Assembly: GCA_017302655.1 (NCBI GenBank)
Contig: JAFLDE010000024.1
Location: forward strand, 1 to 43,230
DNA length: 43,230 nt
Direction: 5' to 3'
Source of the DNA: Burkholderiales bacterium
GTDB taxonomy: Bacteria > Pseudomonadota > Gammaproteobacteria > Burkholderiales > Burkholderiaceae_C
Part shown: positions 27,969 through 37,049 of the stretch, piece by piece
How the letters are laid out: every line of letters begins with the position of its first letter
Numbering within the stretch: the first letter of the stretch is position 1
Notes under the pieces: model-generated
Told to the model about the DNA's origin: nothing
The model's input: only the letters and a program-made list of their open reading frames with translations
The model's database searches: none
Position numbers and translations under genes: made by a program

Positions 27969-27981
27969 ACATAGTATGTAT
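27967..27981 (+). promoter_or_regulatory. Palindromic operator overlapping the element -10 box
   Basis: ATACATA-G-TATGTAT is a perfect 15-bp palindrome that overlaps the last two bases of the -10 box. Its position suits repression by a dimeric DNA-binding protein of the element, most simply the small first gene product. Its half-site ATACATAG also occurs near both ends of the element, so one protein may act both at the promoter and at the ends. Confidence 0.55.
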
Positions 27982-27995
27982 CTTGGGAGGGTGGT

Positions 27996-28421
27996 GTGCT
28001 GAGTGGACAGGAGAAGGGCGCGGAGCACTTCGAGGCGTTCAAGCGCTGGGTTGCCGAACTGACCGACGCCGACGCGAGGGCGATGGTGCGTGGTGGCCAA
28101 CTCAATCGCTCTGAAATCTGCAAGGCTGTCGGCTGCGCGCGCTCTGTCCTCCAACAGAACCCGCGAGTCAAGCAGGCCCTTGGTGAACTCGAAGACGGCC
28201 TGAGGGAGCGTGGTGTGTTGCCGCAAGCGCAACAGCACGACAAAGACTTGCCGCTGCGCGCCACTGGCCAGCTCCAGCAAGCAACTGACCGCGAGCGCCT
28301 CAAGCAACTTGAGGTGGAGAACGCATCGCTGCGTGCTGCCCTCACTGAAATGCGTAAGCGCCTTCAACGATACGAAGTGCTGGACGAACTCCTTGCAACT
28401 ACGGGTAGGCGACCGCGTTGA
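27996..28421 (+). CDS. VPA1267-like small DNA-binding protein
   Basis: 141 residues from a GTG with GGGAGG five bases upstream. The central part (LNRSEICKAVGCARSVLQQNPRVKQAL, about residues 36-63) looks like a helix-turn-helix. The last ~50 residues form a leucine-heptad coiled coil (LKQLEVENASLRAAL). The pattern resembles the VPA1267 family that travels with gamma-mobile-trio genes; this assignment is from memory of the family pattern. Its stop overlaps the start of the helicase gene by 4 bases. It could be the element's regulator or a recombination directionality factor; neither is shown. Confidence 0.65.
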   Translation: MLSGQEKGAEHFEAFKRWVAELTDADARAMVRGGQLNRSEICKAVGCARSVLQQNPRVKQALGELEDGLRERGVLPQAQQHDKDLPLRATGQLQQATDRERLKQLEVENASLRAALTEMRKRLQRYEVLDELLATTGRRPR

Positions 28422-30622
28422 CCTCCAGTCTTGAAACGACCAATCTCCGCGTGCAGCGAGTTCGCACGCGCGGCAGCAAGGCTGTCGTCTTCTCTGCCCT
28501 TGCTATCGACTTGGCTGGAGCGGCGAGGCCCACCGCTCCTCGCTACTCAGTAATGGCCCCACGTCGTGTCCTTACATCTGACGTTCAAGAAGGGCAATGG
28601 TGGCGAGTCAGTGGCTCGTTCGAGGATGTGGCCTACGACGCCGACGGCTGGCGGGTTCATGAAAGAAGGCTGCATGCGACAGAGGTCGAGTTGCTCAGGC
28701 CCTCGGGTGAGCACATCGTCCAGTTGCTTGCGCGCAGCGCCGCGTTTCCTGGCATTGGGGAGGTCAAGGCAAGGCGGTTGTGGGAGGCGCTTGGAAGTGA
28801 CCTCTACAAGGCTCTGGATGAGGGCGACCAAGTGCGCATTGCTGAGTGCGTCGGGACCGACCTCGCTGTTGTGCTCCTTGATGGATGGGCCGCCTACGGT
28901 GACTCCGAAGCCGTCGCTGCATTTCAGCGTATGGGGTTGGAGTTGACGGTCTCGCAAAAGCTGCTCGCTGTCTACCGGAGCGAGGCTCTATCAGCCGTCG
29001 CCGAGGACCCTTACCGCCTTCTAGCTTTCGAGCTCTCGTGGCGGGCCACAGATGAACTTGCACGACGCTTCTTTGCCGTGGCTGCTGACGATGCCCGACG
29101 GCTCGGGGCCGCCGCTGAGAGCGTTCTTCACAGTGACCTGGACCGAGGAAATACCTGGACCTCCCAGGAGGAGGTGAGGAGCCAGGTTGCCAAATTGATT
29201 GGTGTCACACACGCTGGCAGGGCACTTGGTCTAGCGCTCGAACGTCACTACGCCGTAGAGCAGGATGGTCGTCTGTATGGCATCGGTGCCTGGGCAATTG
29301 AGCGTTCGCTAAGCGAATGGCTGGTGCGACTCGCTGCTGCGTCTGCGCCAGTCATGGACAAAGTGGAAGTCGATGCACTGATTGAAGCCTACGAGAAGGC
29401 GGAAGCGGAAGTCCTTGGCTCGCACTTCGCGTTGAACGAAGCTCAGCGCGCGGCCGTGCAGGCAGTTGCCACCAGTCGACTCGTGCTTATCACCGGCGGT
29501 GCAGGAGTCGGTAAGACAACGGTCCTTAAGTGCATCCGTTCGATGCTCGATGAAGCGGGGAAGGCCGTCTATCAGATGGCACTATCTGGTCGAGCGGCCA
29601 AGAGGATGGCTGAGGCTACGGGAAAACCGTCGATGACGATTGCTGGGTTCCTCCGCAACGTAGCGAAGGAGGGGCTCCCTGCAGGCAGCACGCTCGTGGT
29701 CGACGAAGCCAGCATGCTCGACGTCCTCCTGGCCTACAGGCTAGTTGGCGCGATGCCAGAGGATGCCCGACTCGTTCTCATAGGCGACCCCTTTCAATTG
29801 CCGCCAGTGGGGCCCGGGCTAACCCTGCATGTCCTGGCTGACGTACCCCAAATCGCCAACGTCGAATTGACGGTTGTCCGACGTTTTGGGGGAAACATCG
29901 CGACAGTTGCCAGTGCAGTGCGAGACGGTCGTCTGCCTGAGTTGCCCTCAAATGACGATGAGGACATCGCGTTCATTGAGTGCAATGAGGACGACGCAGG
30001 CCACGTTGTGCTTGAGTTGTTGGCCAAGCAGCCTGGCGCCACACAGGTTCTCACTTTTACGAAAAGTAGAGGTCCTGTGTCGACCGCTGCGCTGAATGCT
30101 CTGTGCCAGCAGCGGCTTGCAGCAGGTGCGCGGCATCTGCTCGTCTTCAATGAGGAGCGCAGACGCCTTGAGCGCACGGGTTTCCGACTCGATGACCCGG
30201 TGCTTTGCACGAAGAACCTATGGCACCTAGGCCTGCAGAACGGAAGCCTTGGGCGCCTGCACTCGATTGAAGATACACCGCTGGTCGACGTCGATGGGGT
30301 CGCTACGTACGGGTGGATTCGCTGGGACGACGGGGAGCTGCGTGCCGTTACGGATGAGGTTCTTGATGCACTCGAACTCGGCTATGCAATTACCGTTCAT
30401 AAGGCGCAGGGCTCCCAGTTCGGCCGCGTAATTGTTCCTGTGTTCCGTGCCAAGAACCTCGACCGCACGATGCTCTACACAGCGATTACGCGAGCAACGC
30501 GGCAAGTGCTCCTGGTTGGCGACCGCAGTCTTGCAATCGAGGTCATCAAGAACCCACCGAGCGCATCTCAGCGACGGGTAAGCCTAGGCGTGCTTGCGCA
30601 GCGACTGCTTGAGGAGCACTGA
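28418..30622 (+). CDS. RecD2-type DNA helicase of the element
   Basis: 734 residues from a TTG overlapping the previous stop as TTGA. The N-terminal region includes a helix-hairpin-helix-like AFPGIGEVKARRLWEALG near residue 110. The SF1B helicase core follows: Walker A ITGGAGVGKTT (residues 358-368), Walker B VVDEAS (Asp 429, Glu 430), motif III GDPFQLPPVG, the C-terminal VHKAQGSQF and the YTAITRATR motif VI with its Arg finger. This is the order found in RecD2/TraI-like helicases, which move 5' to 3'. The N-terminus is shorter than in chromosomal RecD2. Its place before the recombinases suggests a role in processing or replicating the mobile DNA. Confidence 0.85.
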   Translation: MTSSLETTNLRVQRVRTRGSKAVVFSALAIDLAGAARPTAPRYSVMAPRRVLTSDVQEGQWWRVSGSFEDVAYDADGWRVHERRLHATEVELLRPSGEHIVQLLARSAAFPGIGEVKARRLWEALGSDLYKALDEGDQVRIAECVGTDLAVVLLDGWAAYGDSEAVAAFQRMGLELTVSQKLLAVYRSEALSAVAEDPYRLLAFELSWRATDELARRFFAVAADDARRLGAAAESVLHSDLDRGNTWTSQEEVRSQVAKLIGVTHAGRALGLALERHYAVEQDGRLYGIGAWAIERSLSEWLVRLAAASAPVMDKVEVDALIEAYEKAEAEVLGSHFALNEAQRAAVQAVATSRLVLITGGAGVGKTTVLKCIRSMLDEAGKAVYQMALSGRAAKRMAEATGKPSMTIAGFLRNVAKEGLPAGSTLVVDEASMLDVLLAYRLVGAMPEDARLVLIGDPFQLPPVGPGLTLHVLADVPQIANVELTVVRRFGGNIATVASAVRDGRLPELPSNDDEDIAFIECNEDDAGHVVLELLAKQPGATQVLTFTKSRGPVSTAALNALCQQRLAAGARHLLVFNEERRRLERTGFRLDDPVLCTKNLWHLGLQNGSLGRLHSIEDTPLVDVDGVATYGWIRWDDGELRAVTDEVLDALELGYAITVHKAQGSQFGRVIVPVFRAKNLDRTMLYTAITRATRQVLLVGDRSLAIEVIKNPPSASQRRVSLGVLAQRLLEEH

Positions 30623-30623
30623 C

Positions 30624-32030
30624 ATGCCCATCCCAATTACTCTGGTCAAAGCAAGCGTCAAAACTGACACCACCGGGGCGAGGACCGACGTCCCTGTACT
30701 CGTCACTCCGGCGGGCGTGCTTGAACCGTTGCTCGACTACTTCCTCGCCCGAGCACATGACCGCAGCCTCCAGTGGATGCTCGGTGTTGCTCGAGCGGTG
30801 CGCCTGTTCCTTGAGTACTTGTCTACCAATCCGGCAGAGCGCGATAACTACCGCCTGTTCTTGAACTTCGGTCAGCGCCTGTACACGGGCTCTTACGACC
30901 GCCAAAGTGGGGCAGACCCGAGTGGGCTCGGATGGAGCCCGCTCAGCGAGCCACGTGCTCGCAAGGTGGTGACAGCACTCAACGACTTCTTCGACTACCT
31001 GTCACAGGCAAGGCCAGCGGCTGCTCTTTTCAATCCGAAATATGCAGGCTCTACCTACGACCGCATGGTGGACGAGGCGGCCTATCAGTACCGCCGGGAC
31101 AAGGCGTTCCTGGGGCATACGTGGGCGACTTCCCTGGGTACGGCTGGTGACGCACCTGGTCGACTCTTTCGCGCCAAGAGAGGTGTTCAGGTCGAAACGA
31201 GCGAACCCCCTGCATTTCCAGACCAGCACTTCGAAAGACTGATAACCGAAGGATTCCGCATTGGCGAGCGATACGACTATCGAAACATCCTCATCACCGT
31301 CTTGATGCACTGTGCAGGATTTCGTGAGTCGGAGCCGTTCCACCTCTATATCTCAGACGTGCTTCCCGACCCAGCCAACTCCAAGGCATCGTTGGTGCTC
31401 ATACACCACCCCAGTGACGGGGATGCTCCTGCAGATTGGTATGACCCACAGGGACGCCAGCGCAAAGGTAATCGCAGGGCATATCTGCAAGAGCGCTGGG
31501 GATTGAAGCCTCGGAATGAGGTCCTGGGCTACCACCACGCGGGATGGAAGGGAGGTGCGCACGAGCACGACCTGGGAAGTCTCTACTTTCGCGCGTACTG
31601 GTTCGAACCCTGGTGGGGTGAATTCTTTCGTGCCGTTTGGTACAGATATCTGGGCGAAGTCGCGGTCCATGAGCGTAAGCACCCCTTTGCTTTCGTGAAC
31701 ACGGACCGAGAGCCAACTGGGCACATGTACGCGCTGGCGCAGTTCAACAAGGCCCACGCACGTGCGGTTCGCCGAATCGGTCTTGAGGTCTCTAAGGCCG
31801 CTGGGACTACGCCGCATGGACATCGTCACGCCTACGGACAGCGTCTTCGCGAAGCCGGCGTACCGCGCGAGCTCATTCGCCGCTTCATGCATCACAGCTC
31901 GCTGAGCAGCCAGGAGCCTTACACCATGCCGTCGCTCGCTTCCGCGATGAAAGAGCTGGGCGCAGCAGCGCAGCGGCTTGAGTCAACCATGCGACCACCC
32001 GGAGCACTGTCGGCTGTCTTGGAGTCCTGA
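30624..32030 (+). CDS. gmtY: Tyrosine recombinase, GmtY-like
   Basis: 468 residues from the ATG one base after the helicase stop. The C-terminal catalytic domain holds the full tyrosine-recombinase set: Arg 234 in CAGFRESE, the H-x-x-R box His 398 - Arg 401 in TTPHGHRHAYG, His 424 in FMHHSS and the nucleophile Tyr 433 in QEPYTMPS. The N-terminal ~130 residues are a helical core-binding region. It would cut and join the CCACCG core by a 3'-phosphotyrosine link. The trio name is assigned from gene order, size and motif content; a Tn554 TnpA-like identity is the alternative. Confidence 0.8.
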   Translation: MPIPITLVKASVKTDTTGARTDVPVLVTPAGVLEPLLDYFLARAHDRSLQWMLGVARAVRLFLEYLSTNPAERDNYRLFLNFGQRLYTGSYDRQSGADPSGLGWSPLSEPRARKVVTALNDFFDYLSQARPAAALFNPKYAGSTYDRMVDEAAYQYRRDKAFLGHTWATSLGTAGDAPGRLFRAKRGVQVETSEPPAFPDQHFERLITEGFRIGERYDYRNILITVLMHCAGFRESEPFHLYISDVLPDPANSKASLVLIHHPSDGDAPADWYDPQGRQRKGNRRAYLQERWGLKPRNEVLGYHHAGWKGGAHEHDLGSLYFRAYWFEPWWGEFFRAVWYRYLGEVAVHERKHPFAFVNTDREPTGHMYALAQFNKAHARAVRRIGLEVSKAAGTTPHGHRHAYGQRLREAGVPRELIRRFMHHSSLSSQEPYTMPSLASAMKELGAAAQRLESTMRPPGALSAVLES

Positions 32031-32042
32031 CAAGGAATCGCG

Positions 32043-34985
32043 ATGTCAAAGAGAAAGGGTCCCTCGCTGTCACCTAAGTCCACTCCTTACCAGAAGTACT
32101 CCGATGAGGTGCGCCAACGCGCTCTAACGATGCTGTTGGCGGGTAAGCCACACGCGGTCGTTGCGGATGAACTGGACGTTCCAGACGGGACGCTGGGGTA
32201 TTGGCTCAAGCAGCATCGGAAGCGACAGGGGCACGTGCCGGCCAAGCTAGCCAGCTACACCCCACAGCAGAGGCAACGTGCAATGGAAATTGCGCAGGCT
32301 GAGGGGCTTGAGGCGGCAGCGAGGGCCATCGGCTCGTCAGAAATGGCCGTCTACCGTTGGCTGAGTAAAGCCGGGCTGAAATACAAGGGTCATCGGGGAG
32401 AACGGGGTCGGCTTACTCCGGTAAGCCACGACAAGGACCTCATGTGGATGCGAGATGACTTGCCCGAGCTTGAAGCTTGGCGAGTCCTCGGGGCACAGTG
32501 GATTCGAGAGCAGAAGAAGAGCGTCCGCAGCAAGCTGCTCGTACTTCGGCGGTTCTTTCAGGACTATCTGAAGGACACAGTGTTGAAGGCAGGGTTGCCG
32601 ACCGCCCCGGCTGATGTCCTGTCTCGAAGAACTCTGCTGCCCGACTTCTTCAGTTCCTCGCTCAAAGGCTACAAGGAAAGCGTGAGCCGAGTTCGGAACA
32701 ACTACGTCTGCGACTTCTTGGACTGGGTGCTCCTGACAGAAATGAGTGCGCCCGACGACCACGGACGTCCGGTGATTGGCCCCGAGTTCCACAATCCCGT
32801 GAGGAGACGAGCGCGCGGCGGCGGCGGACAAACAGCCGAGTCAGTGCGCTCGCCGCTTCCGTATGGGTACATCGACGAGCTGCGTTCGATGCTGGCTGGC
32901 GGCCCAACCTTCTCCGATTGGACCTGGGCCCAAAGTGCACTGGGTGGCGACGAGGGCGGCTCGGGCAGCGGTGGTGCGACTGATTGGTTCGAGGTCGAAG
33001 AGAGCCGCATCGACAAGACTGACCCCGATTGCGTCTGGCGCCTCCGCCGCCGTAACAAGGCTAATGGTGGCCCTGTGCTGGAGATGTGGTCGCCCGTACG
33101 CTGGGTAGCGCTACACACCAAGCTCTGTTTGCCGCTGCGCACGACGCAGGTGCGTCTGCTTGACTCCGGCGAAGCCGACACCTGGCGATACAGCTTCTCG
33201 CCGGAGGGCGGCACGTGGACGATTAACGAGCATCGGTTGAAAAGTGGAACTGAGCGCAAGCCCACGCAAAGTGGGGTGTTCCGCCGCAAGCTTCAAATGG
33301 GCGTGGCCACCGCGCCGACTGCGGTGCTGTACATCAATACGAATAAGACGGCTGATGCCAACCTTAGCGGTTCGGACAAGGGATACGAACTGCCTTGGCT
33401 CAGTACCGGGCCTACGCACAGCAATCCGTTTTACTGGCTCGACCGCCTGCGCAACTGGCAGGAGAAGTACAACCCGGTGGCGCGGCGTACACCCTGGTCA
33501 GAGCTCGGACCAAAGCTTCTTGATGCCAAGTCTGATGTGCAGCTTGCAGGGTTCACGGACTCGTGCTTCGTCTTCAGGACGCCGGAGCTAGGTGCGGCCG
33601 AAGCTCACCTTCCGTTGGGCATGAAGGCCCTAGACACGCCTTGGTTCAAACTGCTTGAGGCTTACGAAGAGCGGCTCGCCAATCGAGGCGAAGTGCTCTC
33701 GGACGGCTCACGCATCCAGCTGGTTAAGGAGGGAAAGCAACTGGGCGTGCATTTCCCTCTACATAGCCTTCGCGTCTCTCTCATCACGGCCCTAGCTCTG
33801 GAGGGACAGGTTCCATTCCCAATTCTCCAGAAGATTGCCGGGCATTCGAGGCTTGTGATGACGCTTTACTACACGAAGCTCGGAGCATCCCACGCCAATG
33901 AGCAGCTGGCTGAGGCCGCAAAGCGCCTTGACGCAAGTAAGGACAAGAGCGTCATCCGATTTCTTCGAGACACCGAGTACAAGACTCTGGTCAAGCAAGC
34001 CATTTGCAACAGCTCGACGACTCTGGCGCTGGCCATCGAGGAGCACCCTGGAGCCAGAAACCCCGCAGGTTGGATGCCCATGCATCACGGTATTTGCTTG
34101 GTAGGAGGCAACACAAGCCAGATTGAAGGCAATCGCAGCATTGGTGGTTGCTACAACGGCGGGCCGAACATCGGAACGCCCTCAACACCCCGACATGCGC
34201 CGGTTCCGGGTGGCGCCCGCAACTGCGTACGCTGTCGCTGGTTTGTGACGGAGCCGCACTACCTGTGGGCGCTCCAGGCGCATGCCAACACGCTCTTCTA
34301 CTTCTCGGATGAGGCTATGAAATCGGCCGTGAAGGCGGAGCGACAGCTTGGAGAGCTGCGCGCCGCTCGCACTGATTCCGAGGCCGTAGGCCGACCGTTT
34401 GAGCAGCATGAGTTGCTCGACAAGACTGAGCGCATCTATGAGACGCAAATGCAGCGCTACAGCGACTTGACCGAAGACGTAGCAGCGACCATCCGACTGA
34501 TGCAGCGCTGCGTTGAGAAGGCTAAGGAACTTTCTGCGGGAGCAGCCGCAGATGGCAGGGCCCTCATTGCTGTTGGTAGCGCCTTCGACGTGCAGATTGC
34601 GGTGCAAGAAGTCGACAGCGAATTGCTTCAGCTCGCAGGTGTATGCGACGCAGCTGAGCTCTTCCCTGACATCAATCCTGGAAAGGCGGTTTTCCGGCGT
34701 GGGCAGCTGCTCGATGCCGCCTTGGCGCGCGAGGGGCTTGCACCACTGTTCTTGGGGTTGAGCGAAGAGGACCAACTCGTAGCGGGGAATGCATTCCTCA
34801 AGCGATTGGCCATGGCAGCCAATCCGCAGGACTATGTCCAAGGGAGGCGTGAAGTCATTGCGCTCATCGACGCGGGAAAGCGCCTTAGCGACATGCTGAA
34901 GTTGGACGTGCAGAGCCTTCTCCAAGGTGCTGACCGCAGCCCAGCATCGAGCGCTGAGCCAGCACTGGAGATGAACGATGAGTAA
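32043..34985 (+). CDS. gmtZ: Large tyrosine recombinase with N-terminal helix-turn-helix domains, GmtZ-like (VPA1269 type)
   Basis: 980 residues, about twice a usual integrase. Two helix-turn-helix units resembling transposase-type domains lie at residues ~15-65 and ~75-115 (GKPHAVVADELDVPDGTLGYWL; GLEAAARAIGSSEMAVYRWL). The catalytic set is Arg 366 in LPLRTTQVRL, His 574 - Arg 577 in LHSLRVS, His 601 in IAGHSR and Tyr 610 in LYYTKLG. After it come ~370 residues with a Cys-rich segment (GGCYNGG, CVRCRW) and a helical tail. A ribosome binding site (AAGGAA) is 6 bases upstream. It would bind the ends and exchange the second strand pair with GmtY. Confidence 0.8.
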   Translation: MSKRKGPSLSPKSTPYQKYSDEVRQRALTMLLAGKPHAVVADELDVPDGTLGYWLKQHRKRQGHVPAKLASYTPQQRQRAMEIAQAEGLEAAARAIGSSEMAVYRWLSKAGLKYKGHRGERGRLTPVSHDKDLMWMRDDLPELEAWRVLGAQWIREQKKSVRSKLLVLRRFFQDYLKDTVLKAGLPTAPADVLSRRTLLPDFFSSSLKGYKESVSRVRNNYVCDFLDWVLLTEMSAPDDHGRPVIGPEFHNPVRRRARGGGGQTAESVRSPLPYGYIDELRSMLAGGPTFSDWTWAQSALGGDEGGSGSGGATDWFEVEESRIDKTDPDCVWRLRRRNKANGGPVLEMWSPVRWVALHTKLCLPLRTTQVRLLDSGEADTWRYSFSPEGGTWTINEHRLKSGTERKPTQSGVFRRKLQMGVATAPTAVLYINTNKTADANLSGSDKGYELPWLSTGPTHSNPFYWLDRLRNWQEKYNPVARRTPWSELGPKLLDAKSDVQLAGFTDSCFVFRTPELGAAEAHLPLGMKALDTPWFKLLEAYEERLANRGEVLSDGSRIQLVKEGKQLGVHFPLHSLRVSLITALALEGQVPFPILQKIAGHSRLVMTLYYTKLGASHANEQLAEAAKRLDASKDKSVIRFLRDTEYKTLVKQAICNSSTTLALAIEEHPGARNPAGWMPMHHGICLVGGNTSQIEGNRSIGGCYNGGPNIGTPSTPRHAPVPGGARNCVRCRWFVTEPHYLWALQAHANTLFYFSDEAMKSAVKAERQLGELRAARTDSEAVGRPFEQHELLDKTERIYETQMQRYSDLTEDVAATIRLMQRCVEKAKELSAGAAADGRALIAVGSAFDVQIAVQEVDSELLQLAGVCDAAELFPDINPGKAVFRRGQLLDAALAREGLAPLFLGLSEEDQLVAGNAFLKRLAMAANPQDYVQGRREVIALIDAGKRLSDMLKLDVQSLLQGADRSPASSAEPALEMNDE

Positions 34986-35640
34986 GCGAGAGGCAACCCA
35001 CCCCGATGACGTTCTTGATGCGTTGCTGCAGGGCTGCGCGAGGGAGCAAAAGCGACAGAACCTGCGGCGCCTCCACGAGCTTTGCGCCGCTCAGCATGCT
35101 GGTTCGAAGGACTTCTCTCTGCCGGTCATTGGCAAGCTATGGGAGGCAGCTGGCGGAATCAAGGCGCGAGCTTTGTACAACGCACCCTCGGAGGACTACA
35201 GAACGCTCATCCAGGCTTGGGAGACGCACGCCGGCCCTGTAGAGGTGCGCGCGGTTGAGCCGAAGGGAAAAGCCAGTCATAGCTTTTTGACGCGTATTGA
35301 CGACCCGGCCATTCGGGCCCTAGTGCAAGGGGCGCTCATCGAGAGAGACAAGCTGCAGGCCGAAGTAAACCTGCTGAAGTCGCTCACGCAGCTGAATCTC
35401 GACCGAAGCCCTGCGCTACCCAACCCAGTGCCATCCCACTCTCCAATGCTCGCGCCACCCGACTCGACGGCGAAGCTCACCCCATCGGAGCGCGAGGCAC
35501 TGGAGCGCGCGATTTCCTCGGACTTCTTGAGCGACCAAGGTTGGTCGGAGGGGCGAAGTGGTGAGGTTATGAATGAGAAGGGGCGACGCATCTTCGAATC
35601 GGGTTTCACTCGTGCTATCCGCAAGGTGCTTGCCAAATGA
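34978..35640 (+). CDS. gmtX: Small accessory protein of the recombinase trio, GmtX-like
   Basis: 220 residues starting 8 bases before the GmtZ stop. It has no catalytic Tyr-recombinase residues. The N-terminal half carries FSLPVIGKLWEAAGGIKARAL followed by SEDYRTLIQAWE, a pattern I recognise from the third gamma-mobile-trio protein and which could form a helix-turn-helix. A predicted coiled coil lies near residues 120-140, then a Pro/Ser linker and a charged C-terminus. In Tn554-type elements a small third protein (TnpC) sets orientation and efficiency; an equivalent role here is inferred. Confidence 0.7.
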   Translation: MSKREATHPDDVLDALLQGCAREQKRQNLRRLHELCAAQHAGSKDFSLPVIGKLWEAAGGIKARALYNAPSEDYRTLIQAWETHAGPVEVRAVEPKGKASHSFLTRIDDPAIRALVQGALIERDKLQAEVNLLKSLTQLNLDRSPALPNPVPSHSPMLAPPDSTAKLTPSEREALERAISSDFLSDQGWSEGRSGEVMNEKGRRIFESGFTRAIRKVLAK

Positions 35641-35671
35641 GCAACACATCCACGAACACAGCGAGATAGCC

Positions 35672-36982
35672 ATGTCTGACCTTTTCACTTCGCAGCCAAA
35701 GCCTCCTCTGGCCGAGCTTCTTCGTCCAAAGACGCTGAATGAGGTTGTTGGTCAGCGCCATCTGCTGGGCCCAGGAAAGCCGCTAAGGCTGGCCTTCGAG
35801 GCAGGGAAACTGCACTCCTTCATCCTGTGGGGTCCACCTGGTGTCGGGAAGACCACGCTCGGACGCTTGGCTGCTAACGCAGCAGACAGCAAGTTCATTG
35901 CCATTTCGGCTGTCCTTGCCGGCGTTAAAGATATCCGACAGGCTATTGATGACGCACAAGACGCCCTGGACCGCTATGGCAAGTCGACAGTGCTGTTTGT
36001 CGACGAGATTCACCGCTTCAACAAGTCCCAGCAGGACGCACTCTTGCCGCATGTTGAGTCTGGCCTGCTGACCCTGATTGGCGGGACCACCGAGCACCCC
36101 GGCATGGAGGTGAACAACGCGCTGCTGTCGCGGGCGCAGGTTTACACCCTCACGCCACTTGCGGATGACGAGTTGCAGCAGCTCTACCAGCGTGCCATCC
36201 CTCACCTAGAAGGGGTGACCCTTCACGATGACGCTCTGGTCCTTCTTAAGGGCTATGCAGATGGCGATGGGCGTCGTTTCTTGAACTTGGTTGCCCAAGT
36301 GGCAACTGCTGCCAAAGGTGCTGGCCTAGCCCACGCGTCAGGCGAGTTCGCCAAGGCGTCTACGAGCCCCTCCTTGCGCCGCTTCGACAAGGGCGGTGAC
36401 GAGCTCTACTGGCAGCTTTCCGCGTTCCACAAATCCCTCAGAGGCTCGCAGCCAGACGCGGCGCTCTACTGGTTGGCCCGAATACTCGACGGTGGAGGGG
36501 ACGGGCGTCAGGTGGCGCGACGAATGATTGCGATGGCAAGTGAAGACATCGGCAACGCCGACCCCCGTGCCCTTCAGCTGGCGCTTAACGCTGCGGAAGC
36601 CTACGACAGGCTTGGGTCTCCGGAGGGGGAGTTGGCATTGGCCCAAGCTGTCACGTATCTCGCGCTAGCTCCGAAATCGAATGCCGCCTACCTCGCATGG
36701 AACCAGGCCAAGGCCTTCGTCAAACAAGACGGCTCTCGCCCAGTCCCGATGCACCTTCGAAACGCTCCCGCAAAGCTGATGAAGCAGATGGGGTACGGCT
36801 CCGAGTACCGCTATGCCCACGATGAGCCAGAGGCCTATGCCGCTGGTCAGACTTACTTCCCCGACGGTGTCGAGCCGCCTAGGTGGTACCAGCCCACCGA
36901 ACGTGGGCTGGACATCAAGCTAGGCGAGAAGCTTGCTCGGCTTCGGTCTCTCGATGAGGCTGCGCATGGCCCAAAGACCTAG
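35672..36982 (+). CDS. rarA: Element-borne complete RarA (AAA+ replication-fork ATPase)
   Basis: 436 residues, full family length. Walker A GPPGVGKT at residues 54-61, Walker B VLFVDE near 107-112, sensor 1 GGTTEHPG near 138-144, the Arg finger LLSRAQV (Arg 154) and the complete C-terminal domain ([42 protein letters not shown]) are intact. The protein is clearly divergent from host RarA across its length, so it is not a recent duplicate. Its core-site region keeps ACCACCGAG but differs after it (H-P-G-M for N-P-S-F). It lies 31 bases after gmtX in the same direction and probably restores RarA activity. Confidence 0.93.
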   Translation: MSDLFTSQPKPPLAELLRPKTLNEVVGQRHLLGPGKPLRLAFEAGKLHSFILWGPPGVGKTTLGRLAANAADSKFIAISAVLAGVKDIRQAIDDAQDALDRYGKSTVLFVDEIHRFNKSQQDALLPHVESGLLTLIGGTTEHPGMEVNNALLSRAQVYTLTPLADDELQQLYQRAIPHLEGVTLHDDALVLLKGYADGDGRRFLNLVAQVATAAKGAGLAHASGEFAKASTSPSLRRFDKGGDELYWQLSAFHKSLRGSQPDAALYWLARILDGGGDGRQVARRMIAMASEDIGNADPRALQLALNAAEAYDRLGSPEGELALAQAVTYLALAPKSNAAYLAWNQAKAFVKQDGSRPVPMHLRNAPAKLMKQMGYGSEYRYAHDEPEAYAAGQTYFPDGVEPPRWYQPTERGLDIKLGEKLARLRSLDEAAHGPKT

Positions 36983-37049
36983 AGGGCCGCTTGGCAGTCG
37001 CATCCAAGGCAAAACGCATACGAATAAACTGAAGAGGATATACAGACAG

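Noticed and set aside
33759-33766. CTACATAG inside gmtZ as another binding site
   Set aside because: It codes for the conserved region before the HSLR box and stands alone; an isolated match is expected by chance in 12 kb.
30624-35640. A recombinase-in-trio (RIT) element with three tyrosine recombinases
   Set aside because: Only the first two proteins have the Arg/His/Tyr set; the third is small and lacks it.
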